NCBI RefSeq assembly: GCF_945952405.1
Contig: NZ_CAMFIA010000005.1
Location: forward strand, 205,761 to 269,760
Reading direction: 5' to 3'
DNA length: 64,000 nt
From: an uncultured Stenotrophomonas sp.
Lineage (GTDB): Bacteria; Pseudomonadota; Gammaproteobacteria; Xanthomonadales; Xanthomonadaceae
A program made the position numbers and the translations under genes. A model generated the notes under the pieces. That model was not told the DNA's origin, made no database searches, and saw nothing but the letters and a program-made list of their open reading frames with translations. Within the stretch, counting starts at the first letter, position 1. Every line of letters begins with the position of its first letter. This document shows positions 1 through 7,127 of this stretch, piece after piece.

Positions 1-339
1 CAGTTCGATCCGGAGGCGATGAAGGCGTCGATCCGGCGCCTGCTGGGCCATGCACCGCAGGCGATGTACCTGACCCACTACGGCCGGGTGGAACAGGTGC
101 AGAAGCTGGCCGACGACCTGTTCGAGCAGATCGATGCGATGGCAACCATCGGCCGCCAGTGCGATGGCCGGCCGGACCGCCACCGCTGCCTGCTGGCCGC
201 GCTGCAGGCACTGTACCTGGAACGCGCGCAGCAGCATGGCTGCCTGCTGGACCAGGCGGCGGTGACTGCGGTGCTGGCGATGGACATCGAGCTCAACGCG
301 CAGGGACTGGCCTGCTGGCTCGACCGCGCATCGCGCTGA
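1..339 (+). CDS. MBL-fold metallo-hydrolase, C-terminal part only
   Basis: Only the last 112 codons lie in the window; the frame is open from base 1 and stops with TGA at 337-339. The residues MYLTHYGRV followed by a helical tail resemble the C-terminal helical region that follows the hydrolase core in small metallo-beta-lactamase-fold proteins, where a late TH or SH motif sits near the metal site. The zinc-binding HxHxDH core would be upstream and is not visible, so the family call rests on this tail alone. Substrate unknown. Confidence 0.6.
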   Translation, partial: QFDPEAMKASIRRLLGHAPQAMYLTHYGRVEQVQKLADDLFEQIDAMATIGRQCDGRPDRHRCLLAALQALYLERAQQHGCLLDQAAVTAVLAMDIELNAQGLACWLDRASR

Positions 340-379
340 CCTGCACGCGCCCTGGCGGCAGGAATCCGTTGTGCCATGG

Positions 380-405
380 GTAGATCCACGCCCTGCGTGG
401 ATGAC
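380..405 (+). repeat. SMAG-type GTAG palindrome
   Basis: GTAGATCCACGCCCTGCGTGGAT is an imperfect palindrome (ATCCACGC / GCGTGGAT) starting with GTAG, the signature of the Stenotrophomonas SMAG repeats. The same core recurs as an array at 10318-10474 and singly near 19069 and 59540. It sits between the MBL gene and the M28 peptidase. The rest of the 340-487 gap shows nothing else. Confidence 0.8.
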
Positions 406-487
406 ATGGCCCAGGCTGCGCCGCGATGCCACCGGCACGTTACACTCTGGTGACTTCCAAGCTAGCCGTGGTATTGCCGTGAATCCG

Positions 488-2140
488 ATGCGCGTGTTGC
501 TGCTGTCGTCCTGCCTGTTCGTCGGTGGCCTGGCCCAGGCGGCCAACGACCTGCCCGGCGGCGGCATCGATCCGCAGGCACTGTCGCGCCATGTGCGCGT
601 GCTGGCATCGGATGAATTCGAGGGTCGCGCGCCGGCCACCGAGGGTGAGGAACGCACGGTGCAGTACCTGATCGAGCAGTTCCGCAGCTACGGCCTGCAG
701 CCGGGCGGCGTGGACGGCAGCTGGGTGCAGCCGGTGCCGCTGGTGCGCGCGCAGCTGGACGGCCCGGCCAAGGCCAGCCTGTCGTTGAAGAAGGGCAGCC
801 GCGCGCTGGCCAACGGTGTCGACGTGACCCTGCAGAGCCTGCAGCCGCGCAAGCGCGTGCAGATCCGCAACGCGCCGCTGGTGTTCGTCGGCTACGGCAT
901 CGACGCGCCGGAACGCCAATGGAACGACTACAAGGATGTGGATCTGCACGGCAAGATCGCCGTAGTGCTGATCAACGATGCCGACTTCGAAGCCGATGCC
1001 CCGGGTGCGTTCGACGGCAAGGCAGTGACCTACTACGGCCGCTGGACCTACAAGTTCGAGGAAGCCGCACGGCGCGGCGCCGAAGGCGTGCTGATCGTGC
1101 ACGAGACCGCACCGGCAGCCTACGGCTGGGCCACGGTGAAGAGCTCGGGCACCTCGCCGCTGTTCGATATCGAACGCAGCCAGGCCGAAGCCATGGCCCA
1201 GCACACGCCGCTGCGTGGCTGGATGCAGCGCGAGCTGGCCGAGGCGATCTTCGCCGATGCTGGCCTCGACTTCGAGGCTGAAAAGCGCAAGGCGATGCGT
1301 GCCGATTTCCGCCCGGTGGCGCTGGACAACGCAACGCTGAGCGTGGATTTCGCACTCAAGCGTGAGCAGGTGGTGACCCGCAATGTGGTGGCCAAGCTGC
1401 CCGGTGGCGAGCATGGCGACGAGGCGGTGATCTTCTCCGCGCACTGGGATGCGTTCGGTATCGGCCAGCCCGACGCCAAGGGTGACCGCATCCGCCGCGG
1501 CGCGATCGACAACGCCACCGGCGTGGCCACCGTGCTGGAACTCGGCCGGGTGTTCGCCGCTGGCCCGCAGCCGCAGCGCACGCTGTACTTCGTGGCGCTG
1601 ACCGCGGAAGAGAAGGGCCTGCTGGGAGCCAGCTACTACGCCGCGCATCCGCTGGCGCCGCTGGACAAGACCGCCGCGGTGCTGAACATCGAGATGTTCA
1701 GCCCGGATGGCCCGACCCGTGACATCGCTTCCTGGGGCAAGGGCCGGGTGTCGCTGGAAGGCGACCTGGAGCGCGTGGCCAAGGCCCGCGGCCGCAGCTA
1801 CAGCCCCGACCCGAACCTGGAGGCCGGCTTCTTCTACCGTGCCGACCACTTCGCCTTCGCCCGCCTTGGCGTGCCGGCGATCACCATCGGCCCGGGCCTG
1901 GACAAGCTGGACGGTGGCGTGGAAGCCGGCCGCGCGCTGCGTGAGAAGTACTTCGCCGACTGCTACCACCAGGCCTGCGATGCCTGGACCCCGGGCTGGG
2001 ACCCCAGCGGCCACGCCGCCGACACCCTGCTGGTCTACGACCTGGGCGCAGAGCTGGCCAACAGCCGCCGCTGGCCGACGTGGGAAAAGGCATCCGAATT
2101 CCGCGGCGCGCGCGACAAGAGCGAAGCCGCGCGCCGTTGA
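488..2140 (+). CDS. Secreted M28-family metallopeptidase with PA domain
   Basis: Zinc-dependent exopeptidase of the M28 (aminopeptidase Y / glutamate carboxypeptidase-like) family, 550 aa from the ATG at 488. The first ~20 residues form a signal peptide (MRVLLLSSCLFVGGLAQA), so the enzyme works in the periplasm or outside. A protease-associated insert lies in the first half (VFVGYGIDAPE onward). The catalytic domain shows HWDAFG, GAIDNATG, TAEEKG and RADHFAF, matching the zinc ligands and general base. The ligand usually found as Asp in an NIDM-type motif is Glu here (NIEMF). A GTG at 479 is an alternative start. The gene ends against a convergent SMAG repeat pair. Substrate unknown. Confidence 0.88.
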   Translation: MRVLLLSSCLFVGGLAQAANDLPGGGIDPQALSRHVRVLASDEFEGRAPATEGEERTVQYLIEQFRSYGLQPGGVDGSWVQPVPLVRAQLDGPAKASLSLKKGSRALANGVDVTLQSLQPRKRVQIRNAPLVFVGYGIDAPERQWNDYKDVDLHGKIAVVLINDADFEADAPGAFDGKAVTYYGRWTYKFEEAARRGAEGVLIVHETAPAAYGWATVKSSGTSPLFDIERSQAEAMAQHTPLRGWMQRELAEAIFADAGLDFEAEKRKAMRADFRPVALDNATLSVDFALKREQVVTRNVVAKLPGGEHGDEAVIFSAHWDAFGIGQPDAKGDRIRRGAIDNATGVATVLELGRVFAAGPQPQRTLYFVALTAEEKGLLGASYYAAHPLAPLDKTAAVLNIEMFSPDGPTRDIASWGKGRVSLEGDLERVAKARGRSYSPDPNLEAGFFYRADHFAFARLGVPAITIGPGLDKLDGGVEAGRALREKYFADCYHQACDAWTPGWDPSGHAADTLLVYDLGAELANSRRWPTWEKASEFRGARDKSEAARR

Positions 2141-2146
2141 GGGGGG

Positions 2147-2218
2147 GCCGGCCGCTGGCCGGCAACGCCGCACGCTTTCCGAAGGTTGATGAGGTTGCCG
2201 GCCAGCGGCCGGCACTAC
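2147..2218. repeat. Inverted pair of SMAG-type palindromes
   Basis: GCCGGCCGCTGGCCGGCAAC (2147-2166) and its inverse ending in GGCACTAC (2194-2218) face each other across a 27-base spacer between two convergent genes. Each unit is itself palindromic, and the pair can fold into one long stem that could stop transcription from both sides. The GTAG of the right-hand unit (minus strand) supplies the TAG stop codon of the neighbouring minus-strand gene at 2215-2217. Confidence 0.8.
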
Positions 2219-2637
2219 CTGCGCCGGCGCAGCAGGATCCATGCGCCCCAGCCGGCAGCCACCAGCGCGGCCAGATAGCACGCGACCATCGTGCGCAGGT
2301 CAACCGGTGAGCCTGCATTGATGCCACGATGCAGGCGCAGCTGCAGCGAACTGTGGCCGCTGCCCAGGTCGACCGCCAGCTGCAGGGCCAATGCAGCGCA
2401 GAACACCAGCAGGGCGACCCCGAAACCGATGCGCGGCCACGATGCCTGCGCGTTGGGGCGGCGCAGCAGCCAGGCCAGTGCGGTGGCTGCCGCCAGCGTC
2501 GCCGCGATCCACATCAGTGGCGGGGCGGCAGGCGCAGCGGCCACCGGCAGTGCACCGGTGGCCGCGATCAGTACGGCACGCTTACTTGCGGGTGCCGTCG
2601 AGCCAGTTCGGGCCCTTGTTGGTGAGGAAGAACACAT
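2215..2637 (-). CDS. Small hydrophobic membrane protein, function unknown
   Basis: Up to 140 aa with three or four likely membrane helices: an Ala-rich stretch at residues 23-58, FGVALLVFCAALALQLAV, and MVACYLAALVAAGWGAWILL, ending in a positively charged RRRR tail. No family was recognised. The first 18 codons overlap the end of the upstream symporter gene in another frame. The true start may be internal, for example the ATG at 2514 or a CTG near 2571. The arrangement suggests co-transcription with the KgtP-like gene. The stop codon lies inside a SMAG repeat. Confidence 0.5.
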   Translation of the reverse strand: MCSSSPTRARTGSTAPASKRAVLIAATGALPVAAAPAAPPLMWIAATLAAATALAWLLRRPNAQASWPRIGFGVALLVFCAALALQLAVDLGSGHSSLQLRLHRGINAGSPVDLRTMVACYLAALVAAGWGAWILLRRRR

Positions 2638-3916
2638 AGACCACCAACGATACCGCGATCGTCGCGGTCACGTAGATGGCGAACCAGTCGACGTGACCGG
2701 TCTTCAGGGCGCCCTGGTACAGCAGCGGTGCGGTGCCGCCGAACAGCGAATTGGCCAGCGCGTAGCCCAGGCCCACGCCCAGTGCACGCACGTGGGTCGG
2801 GAACAGTTCGGCCTTCACCACCGCATTGATCGAGGTGTAGCCGGTGAGGATGACGAAGGCCAGTGCCAGGGTCAGGAAGGCCAGGGTCGCGTCATGCTGG
2901 TGCGGCAGCTGGGTGATCAGGTACCAGCTGTACAGCACGCCGCCCACGCCGAAGAACACCAGCAGGGTCTTGCGGCCGATGATGTCCGACAGCCAGCCAC
3001 CGACCGGCTGCAGCACCATCAGGAAGGCCAGCACGCCCAGGTTGATCAGGGTGCCGGTCATCGGGTCGTTGCCAGCGAAGGCGCTCTGGATCATCTTCGG
3101 GCCGTTCACCGAATAGGTGTAGAAGGCCACGGTGCCACCGGCGGTGATCAGGAAGCACAGCAGCAGCGGCCGCCACTGGTGCACGAACAGCTCGTACATC
3201 GAGCCGGACTTCTGTGCCTTGCCTTCGCGCGCGGCTTCGATCGACGACTCCGACAGCGACTCGTCCATGCCACGGCGCAGCCAGAACACCACGACCGCCG
3301 CGATGCCACCGATCCCGAAGGCAATGCGCCAGCCCCACTCGGAGATCTCCGGCTTGCCCCAGAAGGTCAGCATCAGCAACAGGGTCAGCTGGGCCAGCAC
3401 ATGGCCGCCGACCAGGGTGACGTAGTGGAACGAGGATAGGAAGCCGCGGCGGCCGGGAATGGCGGCCTCGGACATGTAGGTGGCGCTGGCACCGTACTCG
3501 CCGCCGGTGGCGAAGCCCTGCAGCAGGCGTGCGAACAGCAGGATCACCGCTGCCCAGATGCCGATGCTGGCGGCGGTGGGGGTGATCGCGATCAGGAATG
3601 AACACAGCGCCATCAGCGTGACCGAGACGGTCAGCGCCAGGCGGCGACCGTGGCGGTCAGCGAAGCGGCCGAAGAACCAGGCACCGATCGGGCGCATCAG
3701 GAAGGTCGCGGCGAAGATCGCCCAGACGTACATCGTCGAGTTCTTGTCATCGGGCGAGAAGAACTGCGATTCGAAGTACACGGCGAACACCGAGTACACG
3801 TAGACGTCATACCACTCCACCAGGTTGCCGGCGGAGCCTTTGAGGGTATTGGAGATCGACCGGCGCAGGGCCGCGCGGTCGTTGGCGGGAACAGCAGGTT
3901 GGGACGTGGTGCTCAT
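2582..3916 (-). CDS. kgtP: KgtP-like MFS dicarboxylate:proton symporter
   Basis: A 444-residue, 12-helix inner-membrane carrier of the metabolite:H+ symporter branch of the major facilitator superfamily. GNLVEWYDVYVYS, FLMRPIGAWFFGRFADRHGRR, and GGEYGASATYMSE with the following YVTLVGG closely match E. coli alpha-ketoglutarate permease KgtP as I remember it. It would import 2-oxoglutarate or a related dicarboxylate with protons. The ATG at 3916 was chosen because the family starts shortly before GNLVEWYD; an AGGA lies about 12 bases upstream. Substrate assignment is by similarity only. The divergent yedA gene begins 224 bases away. Confidence 0.85.
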   Translation of the reverse strand: MSTTSQPAVPANDRAALRRSISNTLKGSAGNLVEWYDVYVYSVFAVYFESQFFSPDDKNSTMYVWAIFAATFLMRPIGAWFFGRFADRHGRRLALTVSVTLMALCSFLIAITPTAASIGIWAAVILLFARLLQGFATGGEYGASATYMSEAAIPGRRGFLSSFHYVTLVGGHVLAQLTLLLMLTFWGKPEISEWGWRIAFGIGGIAAVVVFWLRRGMDESLSESSIEAAREGKAQKSGSMYELFVHQWRPLLLCFLITAGGTVAFYTYSVNGPKMIQSAFAGNDPMTGTLINLGVLAFLMVLQPVGGWLSDIIGRKTLLVFFGVGGVLYSWYLITQLPHQHDATLAFLTLALAFVILTGYTSINAVVKAELFPTHVRALGVGLGYALANSLFGGTAPLLYQGALKTGHVDWFAIYVTATIAVSLVVYVFFLTNKGPNWLDGTRK

Positions 3917-4140
3917 CTGGGTGGGAATCCTCGATGCGGCGCGTCCGTGCGCAGGGAAAACGGCGCCCGGCCATCGGGGCGGCGCGACCGGGCAGCCCTC
4001 TTGGTACTGCATCGGCCGTCAACACGGGGTAGCAGACCAGAGCAGGGTGCATGGATGGATGACAGCGTGCCACCGTACGGGGTCACGGACCATACTCAAA
4101 ACGTCCTAGAATCCGCGTTCCCCCGGCTCCCTGGTGTGTC

Positions 4141-5046
4141 ATGTCGGCTTCCCCCCCTTCGTCTGCGGCTGCCCCCCGGGGTGGCCTCGTCGCGCTGGCA
4201 TTGCTGCTGGTCTACGTGGTCTGGGGCTCGACCTACCTGGGCATTGCCAAGGCCCTGCACGGCGGTGCGCTGCCGCTGACGATGGTGTCCGGCAGCCGGT
4301 TCATCATTGCCGGCGGCGTGATGTTCGCGGCGCTGCGCCTGTTCTGGAAGATGCCGATGCCGACCCTGCGGCAGTGGCGCAACCTGGGGCTGATGGGCGT
4401 GACCATGCTGGTGCTGGGCAACGGCATGGTGGTGCTGGCCGAGCGTGAGGTGTCCTCGGGCCTGGCCGCCACCGCCGTGGCGTCGGTGCCGCTGTGGATG
4501 GCGCTGTTTTCGGCGCTGCGCGGCCAGCACGCCAGCCGTGGCGAGTGGCTGGGCATCGCCATCGGTTTCCTTGGCGTGGTCTGGCTCAACGCCGGCAGCA
4601 GCCTGACGGCCTCGCCAACGGGGCTGGTGCTGCTGCTGATCGCACCGGTCGGCTGGGCCTTCGGTTCGGTGTGGGCCCGCGGGCTGGACCTGCCGGGCCC
4701 GTTCATGACCGCGGCCGGGCAGATGATCTGCGGCGGCGTGCTGCTGGTACTGATCGGCCTGGCGGTGGGCGAGCGCCCGACCACCTTGCCCGATACCGGC
4801 GGCCTGCTGGCGATGGCCTACCTGTGCGTGTTCGGGTCCATCGTCGCCTTCACCGCCTACGTGTGGCTGCTGCAGAACGTGCGCCCGGCGCTGGCGGGCA
4901 GCTATGCGTACGTGAATCCGGTGATCGCGGTGCTGCTGGGCGCACTGCTCAACGGTGAACGTTTCGGCTGGCGCGACCTGCTGGCGATGGTGGTGATCCT
5001 GTTGGGTGTGGTGGTGTTGACGATGGCAAGGACGCGAAAGAAATGA
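4141..5046 (+). CDS. yedA: YedA-like drug/metabolite exporter (EamA family)
   Basis: A 301-residue inner-membrane protein with ten predicted helices in two EamA repeats. Features such as YVVWGSTYLGIAKAL at the start, GNGMVVLAE in the first half, and SYAYVNPVIAVLLGA near the end match E. coli YedA. Members export amino acids, nucleobases or drugs; the cargo here cannot be told. The stop codon overlaps the start of rarD (ATGA at 5043-5046), so the two exporters are translationally coupled. Confidence 0.88.
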   Translation: MSASPPSSAAAPRGGLVALALLLVYVVWGSTYLGIAKALHGGALPLTMVSGSRFIIAGGVMFAALRLFWKMPMPTLRQWRNLGLMGVTMLVLGNGMVVLAEREVSSGLAATAVASVPLWMALFSALRGQHASRGEWLGIAIGFLGVVWLNAGSSLTASPTGLVLLLIAPVGWAFGSVWARGLDLPGPFMTAAGQMICGGVLLVLIGLAVGERPTTLPDTGGLLAMAYLCVFGSIVAFTAYVWLLQNVRPALAGSYAYVNPVIAVLLGALLNGERFGWRDLLAMVVILLGVVVLTMARTRKK

Positions 5047-5942
5047 GCATGGACGAGAAAGAACAACGCCGGGGCCTGCTGGTCACCGCCTCCACCTTCG
5101 TGATCTGGGGGCTGGTGCCGGTGTACTGGCACCTGCTGAACGAGGTGCCCTCGTTCCAGATCATTGCCCACCGCATCATCTGGAGCACCGTGCTGGTGCT
5201 GGGCTGGCTGCTGATCAGTTCGCGCCTGGGCTGGTGGCAGAAGATCGCGGCACAGCCGCGCGCGCTGCCGATCCTGCTGGTGTCGAGCCTGACCATCGCC
5301 TTCAACTGGGGCCTGTACATCTGGGCGATCAATGCCGGGCACGTCATCGAAACCAGCCTGGGCTACTTCATCAACCCGCTGGTGAACGTGCTGCTGGGCG
5401 TTCTGGTGCTGAAAGAGCGCCTGCGCCGGCTGCAGTGGGTGGCGGTGGCGATGGCGGCGATCGGCGTGGCCTGGCTCACCCTCGATGCCGGAACGCCGCC
5501 GTGGATCGCGCTGGGCCTGGCCTGCTCGTTCGGCCTGTATGGGCTGCTGCGCAAGCTGGTGTCGGTGGATCCGGTGGCCGGCCTGGGCGTGGAGAGCATG
5601 TACCTGTTCCTGCCGGCGCTGGCCTTTGCGGTCTGGGCCGAGAATGGCCATGGCGGCGCGTTCTTCCACGGCTGGGGCTGGCGCAACGACCTGCTGCTGA
5701 TCTTCGGTGGTGCGATCACGGCCGTACCGCTGATCGGCTTCGCCTACGGCGTGAAGCGTATCCCGTTGTCGCTGGTCGGCATCCTGCAGTACATCGCGCC
5801 GAGCCTGCAGCTGCTGCTGGGCGTGTTCTTCTTCCACGAAGCGTTCGACACCGCCAAGGCGATCGGCTTTGCCGCGATCTGGGCCGGCCTGATCCTGTTT
5901 GTCGGCGACAACATCCGCACGATGCGCGCCAGCAAGCGCTGA
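5043..5942 (+). CDS. rarD: RarD family EamA transporter
   Basis: A 299-residue, ten-helix membrane protein. The start (RGLLVTASTFVIWGLVPVYW) and the family feature GYFINPLVNVLLGVLVLKE are typical of RarD, named in E. coli for chloramphenicol sensitivity; its natural cargo is unknown. Start at 5043 through a 4-nt ATGA overlap with yedA; a second ATG lies 6 bases later. The last codons and the following palindrome are duplicated downstream of the next gene. Confidence 0.9.
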   Translation: MSMDEKEQRRGLLVTASTFVIWGLVPVYWHLLNEVPSFQIIAHRIIWSTVLVLGWLLISSRLGWWQKIAAQPRALPILLVSSLTIAFNWGLYIWAINAGHVIETSLGYFINPLVNVLLGVLVLKERLRRLQWVAVAMAAIGVAWLTLDAGTPPWIALGLACSFGLYGLLRKLVSVDPVAGLGVESMYLFLPALAFAVWAENGHGGAFFHGWGWRNDLLLIFGGAITAVPLIGFAYGVKRIPLSLVGILQYIAPSLQLLLGVFFFHEAFDTAKAIGFAAIWAGLILFVGDNIRTMRASKR

Positions 5943-5993
5943 GGCCTTCCGGCCGGGATCGGATCCCTTCGCTGCACGAAGGGATCTGACCCC
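5926..5993 (+). repeat. Direct repeat, copy 1: rarD 3' end plus palindrome
   Basis: A 68-base block holding the last five codons and stop of rarD and then a palindrome ending GGGATCTGACCCC. It aligns without gaps to 6971-7038 with 61 of 68 bases identical. The two copies bracket the secreted hypothetical gene at 6073-6969. The palindrome (GGATCCCTTCGCT..CGAAGGGATC) belongs to a second repeat family also present at 37909-37964 and may act as a terminator. Confidence 0.85.
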
Positions 5994-6072
5994 GGTTGTG
6001 ATTTCGGACAAATTTGATTTCCAGCGGAACATGGGTCTGTTCCCCTTTGCGATCTGAAACGGAGAGATCGCA

Positions 6073-6969
6073 ATGAAGGAAGTTCCCAAGGTGGCTGTAC
6101 CGTGGTTGCTGGTTCTGCTGGGCCTTCCGTTTGCCGTACAGGCCACGCCGCGAGCGCTGGATGCGGACGATCCGATTGCCCACAGCTGCTACTTCTGCAC
6201 GGCCGATGAGATGCGCCAGACCGCGCTCGGTCTCGGCAACGGTGTCCACTATGTGTACGACATCGATCTTCCCTACATCACCGGCTATACCGTTGAAACC
6301 TCCTCGGGCACGCCGGTGGCGACGCGGTTCGATGCCGAAGACTGGGTCGAGCGGCAGTTCCTGTCGCTGGTCGAGCACTATCGGCCAGGCGAGGGCGTCG
6401 AGCAGACCCTGTTGGACGTAAAGCTCTATGCGCCGGGCTCGGACCATGGGCTGCGCGCCGGCGAAGGCCAGTTCATCAAGGGCCACCATCTTTCCGCGCT
6501 GCATCCACGTCAGAGCGAGGCGAATGAAACCGTGCTGCGCTTTCTGCAGCGGCACGGTGGTTTCGGGTTTCTCGATACCAGTGACTCCGACGGGCGCCTG
6601 CTGCAGCTGCAGGTGATCCGTGAGCGGGGGTATCCGGTCGCGGCGCTGCTCGCATTCGAGCATAATTGGGCCATTCACGCGATTTACCACTTCGACTACG
6701 CGAGCCGCCGCTGGTCGTTCGTGGAGGCGTACGACATCGACTCCAGTCGAATTCAGCACTCGGCAGCGGACTTCGTCCGCTATGAGTTTGGTTCCCGCTA
6801 CGAATACTCGTCTTTTGATCGCTGGTTCGCCGATGCCTTCGCTGAACGTGCGGGCTGGGCGGGTGTGCCGTTGATCGGGACGATGCCGCCACCGTCGAGC
6901 TACAAGAACATTACGTTCACCTGTACCCAACCCACCGGCACGCCGGAGTGTGCTATCAGCGCAAAATAG
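6073..6969 (+). CDS. Secreted protein of unknown function in a repeat-bounded cassette
   Basis: 298 aa with an N-terminal signal peptide (hydrophobic VPWLLVLLGLPFAVQA, cleavage likely after AQA or QAT). The mature part starts with a CYFC pair near residue 37, has many aromatic and acidic residues, and ends with a short segment holding two further Cys. No catalytic motif or family was recognised. Translation signals are good: CGGAGA lies 8 bases before the ATG. Codon use is less GC-biased than in neighbouring genes. The gene is enclosed by two 68-base copies of the rarD tail, which suggests it was added to this locus. Confidence 0.6.
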   Translation: MKEVPKVAVPWLLVLLGLPFAVQATPRALDADDPIAHSCYFCTADEMRQTALGLGNGVHYVYDIDLPYITGYTVETSSGTPVATRFDAEDWVERQFLSLVEHYRPGEGVEQTLLDVKLYAPGSDHGLRAGEGQFIKGHHLSALHPRQSEANETVLRFLQRHGGFGFLDTSDSDGRLLQLQVIRERGYPVAALLAFEHNWAIHAIYHFDYASRRWSFVEAYDIDSSRIQHSAADFVRYEFGSRYEYSSFDRWFADAFAERAGWAGVPLIGTMPPPSSYKNITFTCTQPTGTPECAISAK

Positions 6970-6970
6970 T

Positions 6971-7038
6971 GCGCCAGCAAGCGCTGACGCTTCCCGGCTG
7001 GGGTCAGATCCCTTCGCTCCACGAAGGGATCTGACCCC
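6971..7038 (+). repeat. Direct repeat, copy 2: rarD 3' end plus palindrome
   Basis: Second copy of the block at 5926-5993, starting one base after the stop codon of the hypothetical gene. It repeats the rarD tail GCGCCAGCAAGCGCTGA although no rarD frame precedes it. The palindrome here is more perfect: GGGGTCAGATCCCTTCG pairs with CGAAGGGATCTGACCCC. Confidence 0.85.
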
Positions 7039-7073
7039 CAAAAAAAGAGCGGCGCCCCGAGGGGCGCCGCTCT
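7039..7073 (-). terminator. Intrinsic terminator of the TonB-dependent receptor gene
   Basis: A 13-bp perfect GC-rich inverted repeat (AGAGCGGCGCCCC at 7046-7058 with its complement at 7061-7073) is followed on the minus strand by a run of eight U from the A-run at 7039-7046. It lies 55 bases after the receptor stop codon. Confidence 0.88.
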
Positions 7074-7127
7074 GCTTCCATCCCCAGCCAGGAGAGAGAT
7101 GGCTGGGGCGGGAACGCGGTTGCAGGC

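Noticed and set aside
440-2281. 613-codon open frame antisense to the M28 peptidase
   Set aside because: High-GC shadow frame; composition is Arg/Gly/His/Gln-rich without motifs, and the plus strand encodes a complete peptidase with signal peptide.
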